Shown here in pieces: positions 10,888 to 25,547 of a DNA stretch of 64,000 nucleotides. The stretch comes from Pseudomonas frederiksbergensis. GTDB taxonomy: Bacteria; Pseudomonadota; Gammaproteobacteria; Pseudomonadales; Pseudomonadaceae. The position numbers and the translations under genes are program-made. The stretch lies in the NCBI RefSeq assembly GCF_003732705.1, contig NZ_MOBR01000006.1, positions 268,281 to 332,280 of the forward strand. Direction: 5' to 3'. Numbering within the stretch: the stretch's first letter is position 1; each line of letters opens with the position of its first letter. Below the pieces are notes generated by a model that was given only the letters and a program-made list of their open reading frames with translations, was not told the DNA's origin and ran no database searches.

Positions 10888-11140
10888 AAGGGGCTTTCCG
10901 GTAGACTACGCTCCCTTCTTGATACAACTTCTGTGGATTCGCCTGAATTGCAGGAGTTGCCGATTACCAAGCAGTCTTTGCTGGGCGATTCCAAAAAATG
11001 TGTAGCGAGCAACGCACCGGTGTTTCATCTCCCGGTCTGTCCCAACGCGGCGGTTTTTTTGAAAGATGCACTGTGATTAATGCAGGTGATCGGGGGCTTC
11101 GGCCTTCCTTCGCTTTCCCCGGCGGCTCGGACCGCTTTAA

Positions 11141-13644
<2,504 letters not shown>

Positions 13645-13659
13645 ACCTCATTTCTCCGT

Positions 13660-13690
13660 GTAGGAGCTGAGCTTGCTCGCGAAGGCGCCC
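13660..13690. repeat. Degenerate single REP-like element
   Basis: GTAGGAGCTGAGCTTGCTCG and the following GCGAAGGCGCC resemble one REP arm with substitutions. No inverse partner is present in the 146-base kdsA-eno gap. Confidence 0.6.
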
Positions 13691-13745
13691 GAGAGAGCGC
13701 CGCTAGCCAACAGTCTTATGTAACAATGCGACCCACAAGTTATAA

Positions 13746-15080
<1,335 letters not shown>

Positions 15081-15163
15081 GCGGTACGTGGTAAAAAAAG
15101 ACACCGGATTGTGTCGGAAAAATCGCTACAGCGACGTTTTTGCCACTAATCTGATGCCTTAAG

Positions 15164-15195
15164 AGCACGAGCCTGGGTCTTCCAGGCTTCGTGCT
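15164..15195 (+). other. Stem-loop in the eno-ftsB gap
   Basis: AGCACGA-GCCTGG pairs with CCAGGC-TTCGTGCT around a short loop, with one unpaired base. No T-run follows, so it may be an mRNA processing or stabilising hairpin and not a terminator. Confidence 0.55.
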
Positions 15196-15253
15196 ATCAG
15201 AAGCTTCATAGTTTTGGCATGGCTGTCTTTTTTCACTGGATACCTGATATTCG

Positions 15254-15532
15254 ATGCGCAGTCCCAATTGGTTGTTCCTCGTCTTGCTCCTGCTGCTGGC
15301 TGGCCTGCAGTACCGCCTGTGGGTGGGAAATGGCAGTCTGGCGCAAGTGGCCGAGCTGACTCAGCAGATCGCGGATCAACACGCTGAGAATGAAGGCTTG
15401 CTGGAACGCAATCGGGTGATGGACGCCGAAGTCAGCGAGTTGAAAAAAGGCATGGAGACCGTTGAAGAACGGGCTCGTCACGAGCTGGGCATGGTCAAGG
15501 ACGGTGAAACCCTTTACCAGTTGGCTCAATGA
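15254..15532 (+). CDS. ftsB: Cell division protein FtsB
   Basis: This 92-residue divisome protein forms a complex with FtsL and FtsQ. One N-terminal membrane segment (LFLVLLLLLAGLQY, residues 7-20) is followed by a heptad coiled coil (about 28-70) and the conserved end ARHELGMVKDGETLYQL. The stop overlaps the ispD start in an ATGA. The eno-ftsB-ispD order is conserved in gamma-proteobacteria. Confidence 0.95.
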   Translation: MRSPNWLFLVLLLLLAGLQYRLWVGNGSLAQVAELTQQIADQHAENEGLLERNRVMDAEVSELKKGMETVEERARHELGMVKDGETLYQLAQ

Positions 15533-16236
15533 TCCAGTCGTTACCGGCCTTCTGGGCCGTGATTCCTGCCGCGGGCGTCGGTGCCCGTATGGCCGCAGAC
15601 CGTCCCAAGCAATACTTGCAACTGGGCGGGCGCACTATTCTCGAACACAGCCTCGGCTGTTTCCTTGATCATCCGGCCCTGAAGGGGTTGGTGGTCAGTC
15701 TTGCTGTCGATGATCCTTATTGGCCGAACCTGGCTTGCGCCTCCGACCCTCGCATTCAGCGAGTCGAGGGAGGCGCGGAGCGTTCCGGCTCGGTGCTCAA
15801 TGCGTTGCTGCATTTGCATGCGTTGGGTGCTGATGATGAGGATTGGGTGTTGGTGCACGACGCCGCACGGCCGAATCTGGCCCGGGACGATCTCGATAAG
15901 TTGTTGGGTGAACTGGCGGATGACCCGGTCGGCGGACTGTTGGCGGTGCCGGCGCGCGATACCTTGAAGCGGGTTGATAAGCACGGTCGTGTGGTTGAAA
16001 CCGTGGATCGCAGCGTGATCTGGCAAGCCTATACGCCGCAGATGTTTCGTCTGGGTGCGTTGCATAGAGCGTTGGCTGACAGTCTGGTGGCCGATGCAGT
16101 GATCACTGATGAAGCGTCGGCGATGGAATGGTCAGGTTTGGCGCCACGCTTGATCGAAGGTCGGTCCGATAACCTTAAGGTCACCCGCCCTGAAGATCTG
16201 GAGTGGTTGCGTCAGCGTTGGGCTAACCGCCGCTGA
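15529..16236 (+). CDS. ispD: 2-C-methyl-D-erythritol 4-phosphate cytidylyltransferase
   Basis: This 235-residue enzyme of the MEP isoprenoid pathway makes CDP-methylerythritol. The CTP-binding loop IPAAGVGARMAADRPKQYL lies near the N-terminus, VHDAARPN is in the middle, and RSDNLKVTRPEDL is near the end. It overlaps ftsB by four bases. Its pathway partner ispF is 3.2 kb downstream beyond the formaldehyde genes. Confidence 0.96.
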   Translation: MIQSLPAFWAVIPAAGVGARMAADRPKQYLQLGGRTILEHSLGCFLDHPALKGLVVSLAVDDPYWPNLACASDPRIQRVEGGAERSGSVLNALLHLHALGADDEDWVLVHDAARPNLARDDLDKLLGELADDPVGGLLAVPARDTLKRVDKHGRVVETVDRSVIWQAYTPQMFRLGALHRALADSLVADAVITDEASAMEWSGLAPRLIEGRSDNLKVTRPEDLEWLRQRWANRR

Positions 16237-16257
16237 ATTGCTCGTTGATTGTTCGAC

Positions 16258-16362
16258 CGCCATCGCGAGCAAGCTCGCTCCCACCTTGTTCTGCGTAGGG
16301 CTCACTTTTCGCTGATCACCATAGATCTATTGTGGGAGCGAGCTTGCTCGCGATAGCGGCGG
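16258..16362. repeat. Pair of REP sequences in outward orientation
   Basis: CGCGAGCAAGCTCGCTCCCAC (to about 16284) and TGTGGGAGCGAGCTTGCTCG (from 16331) form an inverted pair. The arms are in the opposite relative order from the usual REPIN. They lie between the converging ispD and gfnR genes. Confidence 0.88.
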
Positions 16363-16379
16363 TGCAGGCAACAAATAAG

Positions 16380-17276
16380 TTAACTTCGATACTCCGGCCG
16401 CTCCGCCAACCCTTCCTTCAAATAATCCACCAACTTGCGCACCTTCGGCGACAGATGCCGTTGCTGTGGGTAAAGCGCCCAAACCGCCGTATTCGGCGGT
16501 TGATGCGCTTCCAGTAGCGAAATCAACGCGCCGCTGTGCAAATGCTCCAGCACGTAATAGTCCGGCAACTGACACAACCCCACTCCTTGCAGCGTCGCAT
16601 CCAATACCGCTTGCCCACTGTTGCAGCGCCAGTTTCCTTGCACCCGCTGGGAAAATTCTCGCCCGTTCTGTTCCAGTTGCCAGAGGTCCGAACTGCCGAT
16701 AAGGCAGTTATGCCGGCTCAATTCCGACACGCTGTGTGGCCGACCGTACCGTTCCAGGTAGGACGGGGATGCGCACAGGTACATGCGCCGCGGTGCCAAG
16801 CGTGTCGCCACCAGTCGTGAGTCTTGCAGGCGACCCAGGCGGATCGCCAGGTCCAGACCTTCGTGCACCAGATCGAGTTGGCGATTGCTCAGTTCAATAT
16901 CGATGCGCAATTGCGGGTAGAGCCCCATGAATCGGGTCACCAGTGGCACGATAAAGCGCTCGCCGTACGCCACGGCGCAGGTCATGCGCAGCATGCCCTT
17001 GGGTTCGCTGGTCAAGTCGCCGACCGCGCGCAACGCTTCTTCGCGACCATCCTGCAAACGCTGGCAATGTTGCAGAAACGTTTGCCCAGCCTCGGTCAGA
17101 GTGACTCGTCGAGTGCTGCGATACAGCAGGCGCGTCTGAAGACGCTCTTCCAGGCGTACGATTTGTCGACTGACATGGGAGGAGGAAACCCCAAGGCGTT
17201 CAGCCGCCGCAGTGAATTGGCTGCATTCGGCGACGGCGACAAACTCGTCGATCCCTTCCCAGCGGTTTTCCGACAT
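16380..17276 (-). CDS. gfnR: LysR-type regulator of formaldehyde detoxification (GfnR-like)
   Basis: This 298-residue LysR-family regulator has an N-terminal winged helix (FVAVAECSQFTAAAERLGVSSSHVSRQIVRLEERL, about residues 12-46) and a substrate-binding domain from about residue 90. It is divergent from adhC across a 107-base gap, which holds a 17-bp palindrome. In P. aeruginosa the equivalent divergent gene PA3630 (gfnR) controls adhC-fghA, so the assignment follows synteny plus family. The inducer is not visible from sequence. Confidence 0.88.
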   Translation of the reverse strand: MSENRWEGIDEFVAVAECSQFTAAAERLGVSSSHVSRQIVRLEERLQTRLLYRSTRRVTLTEAGQTFLQHCQRLQDGREEALRAVGDLTSEPKGMLRMTCAVAYGERFIVPLVTRFMGLYPQLRIDIELSNRQLDLVHEGLDLAIRLGRLQDSRLVATRLAPRRMYLCASPSYLERYGRPHSVSELSRHNCLIGSSDLWQLEQNGREFSQRVQGNWRCNSGQAVLDATLQGVGLCQLPDYYVLEHLHSGALISLLEAHQPPNTAVWALYPQQRHLSPKVRKLVDYLKEGLAERPEYRS

Positions 17277-17294
17277 TTAGGATTATCCCTGTAC

Positions 17295-18496
<1,202 letters not shown>

Positions 18497-18506
18497 GAGC
18501 AGCGCC

Positions 18507-18583
18507 AAGCTGGAAGCTTCAAGCTGCAAGAGCGTGGGTCTCTGCCTCCTCTAGCAGCTTAAAGCTTGGGGCTTGAAGCTGGG
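18507..18583. repeat. AAGCTTCAAGCTG-type inverted repeat
   Basis: AAGCTGGAAGCTTCAAGCTG (from 18507) and its approximate inverse (18555-18583) form a long imperfect hairpin between adhC and fghA. It belongs to the second common palindromic family of Pseudomonas intergenic regions and is not the GTGGGAGCG family. Confidence 0.7.
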
Positions 18584-18592
18584 AGCATTCCC

Positions 18593-19438
18593 ATGACTTT
18601 GGAAAATATCTCCTGCCAGAAAAGCTTCGGCGGCTGGCACAAACGCTACCGGCACCGCTCCGACGTGCTCGGCTGTGACATGACGTTTGCCGTGTACCTG
18701 CCGCCGCAAGCGGAACAGGGCGGCAAGTTGCCGGTGCTGTACTGGCTGTCCGGCCTGACCTGCACCGATGAAAACTTCATGCAAAAGGCCGGCGCCCTGC
18801 GCATGGCCGCCGAACTGGGGCTGATCATCGTCGCGCCGGACACCAGCCCGCGTGGTGCCGATGTACCGGGTGATCCGGATGGCGCCTGGGACTTCGGTCT
18901 CGGCGCCGGGTTCTACCTGAACGCCACCCAGGAACCGTGGTCCCGGCACTACCGGATGCATGACTATGTCGTGCAGGAATTGCCTGCCTTGGTCGAGGCG
19001 CATTTCCCGGCATCGGACAAGCGCGGTATCAGCGGCCACTCCATGGGTGGCCACGGCGCGCTGGTCTGTGCGCTGCGCAATCCGGGGCGTTATCAGTCGG
19101 TGTCGGCATTTTCACCGATCAATAATCCGATGGATTGCCCGTGGGGTCAGAAGGCCTTCTCCCGCTACTTGGGTGAAGACCGTTCAAAGTGGCGTGAATG
19201 GGATGCCTGCGCCTTGATTGCCGAGGCCGATGAGCAACTACCGTTGCTGGTCGATCAAGGAGATCGCGATGACTTCCTCGCCACCCAGCTCAAGCCCGAG
19301 GCCTTGCAACAAGCGGCGAAACTGGCGGGTCATCCGCTGACGTTGCGCCTGCAACCGGGCTACGACCACAGCTATTTCTTCATCGCCAGTTTTATCGACG
19401 ACCACTTGCAGCATCACGGGCGCGCTCTAGGCCTCTAA
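18593..19438 (+). CDS. fghA: S-formylglutathione hydrolase
   Basis: This 281-residue esterase-D-like alpha/beta hydrolase releases formate and GSH, completing formaldehyde detoxification begun by AdhC. The nucleophile lies in [10 protein letters not shown], and the YDHSYFFI segment near the end carries the catalytic His. ATG 18593 gives the family N-terminus ([16 protein letters not shown]). A terminator follows immediately. Confidence 0.96.
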   Translation: MTLENISCQKSFGGWHKRYRHRSDVLGCDMTFAVYLPPQAEQGGKLPVLYWLSGLTCTDENFMQKAGALRMAAELGLIIVAPDTSPRGADVPGDPDGAWDFGLGAGFYLNATQEPWSRHYRMHDYVVQELPALVEAHFPASDKRGISGHSMGGHGALVCALRNPGRYQSVSAFSPINNPMDCPWGQKAFSRYLGEDRSKWREWDACALIAEADEQLPLLVDQGDRDDFLATQLKPEALQQAAKLAGHPLTLRLQPGYDHSYFFIASFIDDHLQHHGRALGL

Positions 19439-19451
19439 TGCAGGTAGAATC

Positions 19452-19481
19452 ACGCCCTGACAAAAATCGGGGCGTTTTTTT
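19452..19481 (+). terminator. Intrinsic terminator abutting the ispF start codon
   Basis: ACGCCC (19452-19457) pairs with GGGCGT (19470-19475) and is followed by a run of seven T that ends directly at the ispF ATG. It would end the adhC-fghA transcript. Its descending arm also supplies the only SD-like purines for ispF. Confidence 0.75.
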
Positions 19482-19955
19482 ATGCGTATTGGCCACGGCT
19501 ATGATGTGCACCGTTTCGCTGAAGGCGATTTCATTACTCTGGGCGGCGTGCGTATTGCACACGGCTTCGGGCTGCTCGCTCACTCCGACGGTGACGTCCT
19601 GCTGCACGCCTTGAGTGATGCCTTGCTCGGCGCGGCTGCGCTGGGTGATATCGGCAAGCACTTCCCGGACACCGATCCAACGTTCAAGGGCGCCGACAGC
19701 CGTGTGCTGTTGCGTCACGTCGTCGCACTGATCCACGCCAAAGGCTGGAAAGTCGGCAACGTCGATAACACCATCGTTGCCCAGGCGCCGAAAATGGCCC
19801 CGCATATCGAATCGATGCGCGCGCTGATTGCCGCGGATCTTCAAGTTGAGTTGGATCAAGTGAACGTGAAAGCTACCACCACCGAAAAGCTTGGCTTTGT
19901 CGGTCGCGAAGAAGGCATTGCCGTGCATTCCGTTGCCTTGTTGCTGCGCGCATGA
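19482..19955 (+). CDS. ispF: 2-C-methyl-D-erythritol 2,4-cyclodiphosphate synthase
   Basis: This 157-residue MEP-pathway enzyme cyclises CDP-ME 2-phosphate. The metal ligands Asp8 and His10 are in GHGYDVHRF and a further His is in [17 protein letters not shown]. The C-terminal [16 protein letters not shown] motif is intact. The ATG directly follows a terminator T-run, which is unusual. The stop overlaps the truD start in an ATGA. Confidence 0.96.
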   Translation: MRIGHGYDVHRFAEGDFITLGGVRIAHGFGLLAHSDGDVLLHALSDALLGAAALGDIGKHFPDTDPTFKGADSRVLLRHVVALIHAKGWKVGNVDNTIVAQAPKMAPHIESMRALIAADLQVELDQVNVKATTTEKLGFVGREEGIAVHSVALLLRA

Positions 19956-20997
19956 ACGAACTGCAATTGCTCGGCCCGCGTGCCTATGGCGAAGCCCTGG
20001 GCACGGCGGTATTGAAAGCCACGGCGGAAGATTTTCAGGTCGATGAAGTGCTCAATATTCCCCTCAGTGGTGATGGCGAGCACCTGTGGATCTGGGTGGA
20101 AAAGCGCGGTCTGAACACCGAAGAAGCCGCACGCCGGATCGCGAAGGCAGCCGGCGTGCCATTGCGGACCGTCAGTTACGCGGGACTCAAGGACCGTCAG
20201 GCGCTGACCCGCCAGTGGTTCAGCGTGCAATTGCCGGGCAAGGCTGATCCTGATCTGTCGGCAGCGGAAAACGACACGCTGAAAATCCTCAAGACCGGTC
20301 GGCATAAACGCAAGCTGCAACGCGGTGCTCACTCGGCCAACGGCTTCACCTTGCGCCTGACTCAGTTTGCTGGCGACAAGGCGGCAATCGAAGAGCGTCT
20401 GCAACTGATCACCCAGCAAGGGATTCCCAACTATTTCGGCGCCCAGCGTTTCGGGTTTGACGGCGGCAACGTGGTCGATGCCCGCGCCTGGGCGGCCCGC
20501 AAGGCGTTACCGGAGCAGCGCAATGTGCGTTCGCGCCTGCTCTCCACCGCCCGCAGTTTTCTATTCAATCAGGTGTTGGCGGCGCGTGTCGCCGATGGCA
20601 GCTGGCAGCGCGCCCAGGTCGGCGATCTGTTGGCTTTCACCGACAGCCGCAGCTTCTTTCCGGCCGGTGAGGCTGAGTGCAGCGATCCGCGCCTGGCGAT
20701 TCTCGACCTGCATCCGACCGGTCCGCAGTGGGGCGAAGGTGACTCGCCGGCCACGGGCGCTGTCCATGAACTGGAGCAGGAAATCGCCAGCCGCGAAGCA
20801 GACTTGCGCGATTGGTTGATTAACGCCGGTATGAGCCACGAACGTCGCATCCTGCGACTGCCCATTGGTGGGTTGACGTGGCATTATCCCGAGCCTGACA
20901 TTCTGCAACTGGAATTCGTCCTGCCGGCCGGATGCTTCGCCACCGTATTGGTGCGCGAACTCGTCGATCTGGTGCCGGTGGGGCAGACGGACAGCCC

Positions 20998-21010
<13 letters not shown>
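19952..21010 (+). CDS. truD: tRNA pseudouridine(13) synthase TruD
   Basis: This 352-residue enzyme makes pseudouridine 13 in tRNA-Glu. The catalytic Asp lies in [17 protein letters not shown], and the [15 protein letters not shown] motif defines the family. It overlaps ispF by four bases and surE by 13 bases. The ispF-truD-surE-pcm-nlpD-rpoS order is conserved in pseudomonads. Confidence 0.96.
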
Positions 21011-22424
<1,414 letters not shown>

Positions 22425-22635
22425 GCATTTGTTTTGCCGCGCTGAATTCTCTTCGATTGCCCATGTCTTACAGCGGCGTCGATTCGTTAAACGGGATTTA
22501 TCGGCAGGCAGCAAACGTGTGCGCGGAGCGATTTCGCTTCATTAAAGGTAAAGCCGGTACGGCCCGTTATACTTGCGACATTTCGTGCCGAAACACGGCA
22601 ATCCACATTTTCAGCCACCACAAAGGGAGCGGCGG

Positions 22636-23493
22636 GTGAGTCTCACAGTCATTGCGCAGCGTAGGGTTACAACAAGCTTTCAGCGCCTGGTGACTGGCCT
22701 TGTCTTGAGCACGTTGCTGGTCGGTTGCTCGAGCACCAAGTCGAGCACCGTGGGCGTGGTGGACCGCAACAATGCCGTCGCCCAGCGCCCGGCAGTGACC
22801 ACGGGTCAATATGTCGTTCGACCTAAAGACACCCTGTTCTCGATCGCTTTTCGATACGGTTGGGACTACAAAGCCCTCGCCGCCCGGAACAATATTCCTA
22901 CGCCGTATACGATCCATCCGGGTCAGACAATTCGCTTCGATGGTCGTACCGGTTCAACGCCGACAGCGGTCGCCAGCACCGCGGATTCAACGCCTTCGTC
23001 GTCGCTGAAAACCACGGTAATCCGACGCCAGCCGAATGGCGCAACCACCAGTACTACGGTGGTAGCACCGTCCGTCGCCAGCAAGCCGGCCCTCGCTCCA
23101 CTGCCTCCGGCAGGCCCGGCCCCGACCGGCTGGGGATGGCCTTCTAATGGCATATTAATTGGAAAATTCTCTTCAAACGGTAGTTTGAATAAAGGAATTG
23201 ATATCGCCGGAGATTTGGGACAGCCTGTTTTAGCTGCGTCTGATGGGACGGTGGTATACGCCGGGAGTGGCTTAAGGGGCTACGGCGAATTAGTCATCAT
23301 CAAACACAGCGATACCTACGTCAGTGCCTACGGACATAACCGCAGGCTTTTGGTTCGGGAGGGGCAGCAGGTCAAAGTCGGACAGACAATTGCCGAAATG
23401 GGGTCAACGGGTACAGACCGGGTGAAACTGCATTTTGAGATTCGCCGACAAGGTAAGCCTGTAGATCCGCTGCAATTCCTGCCACGTCGTTGA
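22636..23493 (+). CDS. nlpD: Murein hydrolase activator lipoprotein NlpD
   Basis: This 285-residue lipoprotein activates amidases during cell separation. A signal peptide ends in the lipobox LLVGC with Cys31. One LysM domain (about 58-101) binds peptidoglycan, and a LytM/M23 domain fills about 145-285. The M23 metal residues are degenerate (Asn in NKGIDIAG and Lys in VKLHFEIR where His is usual), as in non-enzymatic NlpD activators. The GTG start at 22636 follows GGAG. Its 3' part is AT-richer and houses the rpoS control region. Confidence 0.94.
   Translation: MSLTVIAQRRVTTSFQRLVTGLVLSTLLVGCSSTKSSTVGVVDRNNAVAQRPAVTTGQYVVRPKDTLFSIAFRYGWDYKALAARNNIPTPYTIHPGQTIRFDGRTGSTPTAVASTADSTPSSSLKTTVIRRQPNGATTSTTVVAPSVASKPALAPLPPAGPAPTGWGWPSNGILIGKFSSNGSLNKGIDIAGDLGQPVLAASDGTVVYAGSGLRGYGELVIIKHSDTYVSAYGHNRRLLVREGQQVKVGQTIAEMGSTGTDRVKLHFEIRRQGKPVDPLQFLPRR
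23174..23187. promoter_or_regulatory. PsrA box of the rpoS promoter, inside nlpD
   Basis: CAAAC-GGTA-GTTTG matches the published PsrA consensus (G/C)AAAC-N2-4-GTTTG/C. In P. aeruginosa the rpoS start site lies about 370 bases before the ATG with PsrA bound near -59 to -35. The same spacing here predicts a start near 23226 and places the box around -52 to -39. Confidence 0.8.
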
Positions 23494-23598
23494 TTTGTTG
23501 TCAGCCTGTTCCGTCACGTAGAGGGAACAGGCTCCAGCGTTGCCAAGGATAAAGGCGCCGCTTGAGCTTGAGGTCGAACTCACCAAAGGACTATAACA

Positions 23599-24606
23599 AT
23601 GGCTCTCAGTAAAGAAGTGCCGGAGTTTGACATCGACGATGAGGTTCTCCTTATGGAGACCGGCATCGCTACGGATTCGATGTCGAATGATGAAGGGGCT
23701 GCACCACCTTCCGTTCGTGCCAAATCCAAACACTCCGCTTCGTTAAAGCAACACAAGTACATTGACTACACGCGGGCACTCGATGCCACGCAGCTGTATC
23801 TCAATGAAATCGGCTTTTCCCCGCTGCTCTCCCCGGAAGAAGAAGTTCATTTTGCGCGCTTGTCGCAAAGTGGCGATCCGGCCGGACGCAAACGCATGAT
23901 TGAAAGTAACCTGCGGCTGGTGGTGAAAATCGCCCGGCGTTATGTCAATCGTGGGTTGTCGCTGCTGGACCTGATCGAAGAGGGCAACCTCGGGTTGATC
24001 CGGGCAGTGGAAAAGTTCGACCCTGAGCGCGGCTTCCGCTTTTCGACCTACGCAACCTGGTGGATTCGTCAGACCATCGAGCGCGCGATCATGAATCAGA
24101 CCCGGACCATCCGGTTGCCGATCCATGTGGTCAAAGAGCTTAACGTGTACCTGAGGGCCGCACGGGAGCTGACGCAAAAGCTCGATCATGAACCTTCACC
24201 CGAAGAAATCGCCAACCTGCTGGAAAAACCGGTAGGCGAGGTCAAGCGCATGCTGGGCCTGAACGAGCGGGTTTCTTCGGTCGACGTCTCGCTGGGTCCG
24301 GATTCGGATAAAACCCTGCTGGACACCCTTACTGACGATCGTCCAACCGATCCATGCGAACTGCTGCAGGACGATGACCTGTCCCAGAGCATTGATCAGT
24401 GGCTCTCGGAGCTGACCGACAAGCAACGCGAGGTGGTGATACGCCGCTTCGGCCTGCGCGGTCACGAGAGCAGCACGCTTGAAGATGTCGGCTTGGAAAT
24501 CGGTCTTACCCGGGAGCGGGTCAGGCAAATCCAGGTGGAAGGGCTTAAGCGCCTTCGAGAAATTCTCGAGAAGAACGGCCTGTCGAGTGAGTCGCTGTTT
24601 CAATAA
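23599..24606 (+). CDS. rpoS: RNA polymerase sigma factor RpoS
   Basis: This 335-residue stationary-phase sigma factor has region 1.2 (about 55-90), region 2 ([31 protein letters not shown] and [17 protein letters not shown]), region 3 and region 4 with the helix-turn-helix [23 protein letters not shown] 23599 follows AAAGGA. A long untranslated leader is expected from the promoter inside nlpD. A strong terminator closes the gene. Confidence 0.98.
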   Translation: MALSKEVPEFDIDDEVLLMETGIATDSMSNDEGAAPPSVRAKSKHSASLKQHKYIDYTRALDATQLYLNEIGFSPLLSPEEEVHFARLSQSGDPAGRKRMIESNLRLVVKIARRYVNRGLSLLDLIEEGNLGLIRAVEKFDPERGFRFSTYATWWIRQTIERAIMNQTRTIRLPIHVVKELNVYLRAARELTQKLDHEPSPEEIANLLEKPVGEVKRMLGLNERVSSVDVSLGPDSDKTLLDTLTDDRPTDPCELLQDDDLSQSIDQWLSELTDKQREVVIRRFGLRGHESSTLEDVGLEIGLTRERVRQIQVEGLKRLREILEKNGLSSESLFQ

Positions 24607-24622
24607 AGCATTCATCAGATGG

Positions 24623-24659
24623 CAACAAAAAGCCCCGACTGGTTCGGGGCTTTTTGTTG
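24623..24659 (+). terminator. rpoS terminator
   Basis: A 16-bp stem (24623-24638 with 24644-24659), GCCCCGA against TCGGGGC at its core and flanked by A and T runs, makes a strong intrinsic terminator 17 bases after rpoS. The symmetrical A/T arms would allow action in both directions. Confidence 0.92.
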
Positions 24660-24692
24660 CCTGGGAGAAATCTCAGGTTCGTAGTCTCGTGT

Positions 24693-24710
24693 TGTAAGAT
24701 TTTGCTTACT
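24693..24710. promoter_or_regulatory. GacA box (upstream activating sequence) of rsmZ
   Basis: TGTAAG-N6-CTTACT matches the TGTAAG-N6-CTTACA element required for GacA control of Rsm small RNAs, with one mismatch at the last base. It lies about 190 bases upstream of the rsmZ start, the distance known in P. fluorescens. The AT-rich stretch between them (24720-24810) could bind IHF or MvaT, as described for this promoter. Confidence 0.88.
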
Positions 24711-24882
24711 CTTTCGTAAGTGTTCGTTATTTTTACAGATTGGCAGATGTCTACTTTTGCGTCGTTACTGTTATATCTAGCTGATTTATATAGATATTTA
24801 GTTTTGTTAAGTGCGTATGACAGACAATTTCGGCGGCGAAGGCCGGTTGCTCATGCCGGGGAATTCTCTAGTATCTGGGTTG

Positions 24883-25012
24883 TGTCGACGGATAGACACG
24901 CCCTTCAAGGAAGAGGGGAAAGGACATCGCAGGACGCGGTTCATCAGGACGATGAAAAGGAATACAGGGAATAGGGAAAAAATGTGGGCGGGTCAAACCG
25001 CCCCTTTTTTTT
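24883..25012 (+). ncRNA. rsmZ: Small regulatory RNA RsmZ
   Basis: The roughly 130-nt RNA begins TGTCGACGGATAGACAC, where the first GGA sits in a hairpin loop. About eight GGA motifs follow, several in hairpin loops such as TTCATCAGGACGATGAA. The end is a GGGCGG-GTCAAA-CCGCCC terminator with a T-run. RsmZ sequesters RsmA/RsmE proteins and relieves translational repression of secondary-metabolism and biofilm genes. The position between rpoS and fdxA is conserved. Small reading frames over this stretch are not credible. Confidence 0.93.
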
Positions 25013-25027
25013 GCCTGCTGAAAAGCA

Positions 25028-25050
25028 AAAAGGCCCACAAGGGGCCTTTT
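25028..25050 (-). terminator. fdxA terminator
   Basis: AAAAGGCCC (25028-25036) pairs with GGGCCTTTT (25042-25050). Read on the minus strand it is followed by a T-rich tract and ends the fdxA transcript, which converges on rsmZ. Confidence 0.85.
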
Positions 25051-25067
25051 CGAGAACGCGGGGCAAA

Positions 25068-25406
25068 TCAGCGTTCGAGGTCTTTCAGCTTGCTGCCTAC
25101 AGATTTGTTGAGCACGCGATCCCACTCTTCAGCACCTGGCATCGATTCTTTCTTCTCGGTGATGTTCGGCCAGATTTCGGCCAGATCAACGTTCAGCTGA
25201 ATGAATTCCTGCATGTCTTCCGGGACTTCATCTTCGGAGAAGATGGCCACGGCCGGGCATTCTGGTTCGCACAGTGCGCAGTCGATGCACTCATCCGGGT
25301 GAATCACCAGGAAGTTAGGGCCTTCGTAAAAGCAGTCCACCGGACAGACTTCTACGCAGTCGGTGTACTTGCACTTGATGCAGTTGTCGGTGACGACGAA
25401 GGTCAT
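25068..25406 (-). CDS. fdxA: 7Fe ferredoxin FdxA
   Basis: This 112-residue ferredoxin has the cysteine patterns [17 protein letters not shown] and [12 protein letters not shown], which bind one 3Fe-4S and one 4Fe-4S cluster. The acidic C-terminal extension is typical of Azotobacter-type FdI proteins. The start at 25406 ([10 protein letters not shown]) has a GAGGAG upstream; a longer upstream reading is arginine-rich and not conserved. It lies between rsmZ and mutS, as in P. aeruginosa. Confidence 0.95.
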   Translation of the reverse strand: MTFVVTDNCIKCKYTDCVEVCPVDCFYEGPNFLVIHPDECIDCALCEPECPAVAIFSEDEVPEDMQEFIQLNVDLAEIWPNITEKKESMPGAEEWDRVLNKSVGSKLKDLER

Positions 25407-25547
25407 TTCTAATTTTCTCCTCAGGCGGCGGCAGCGGAGCCCCTTCACGTTGGGGTCGCCAGGTTCGAGAGCGATAGTCTGCAGGCCGGCTAAACGCCTG
25501 CAGCATCCCAAACCGCGCGAGATTCTAACAGCTTGCAGGCAAGTGCG

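Noticed and set aside
24720-25200. Short plus-strand frames downstream of rpoS
   Set aside because: They lie over the rsmZ promoter and RNA, have no SD and break with the terminator; the RNA explains the sequence.
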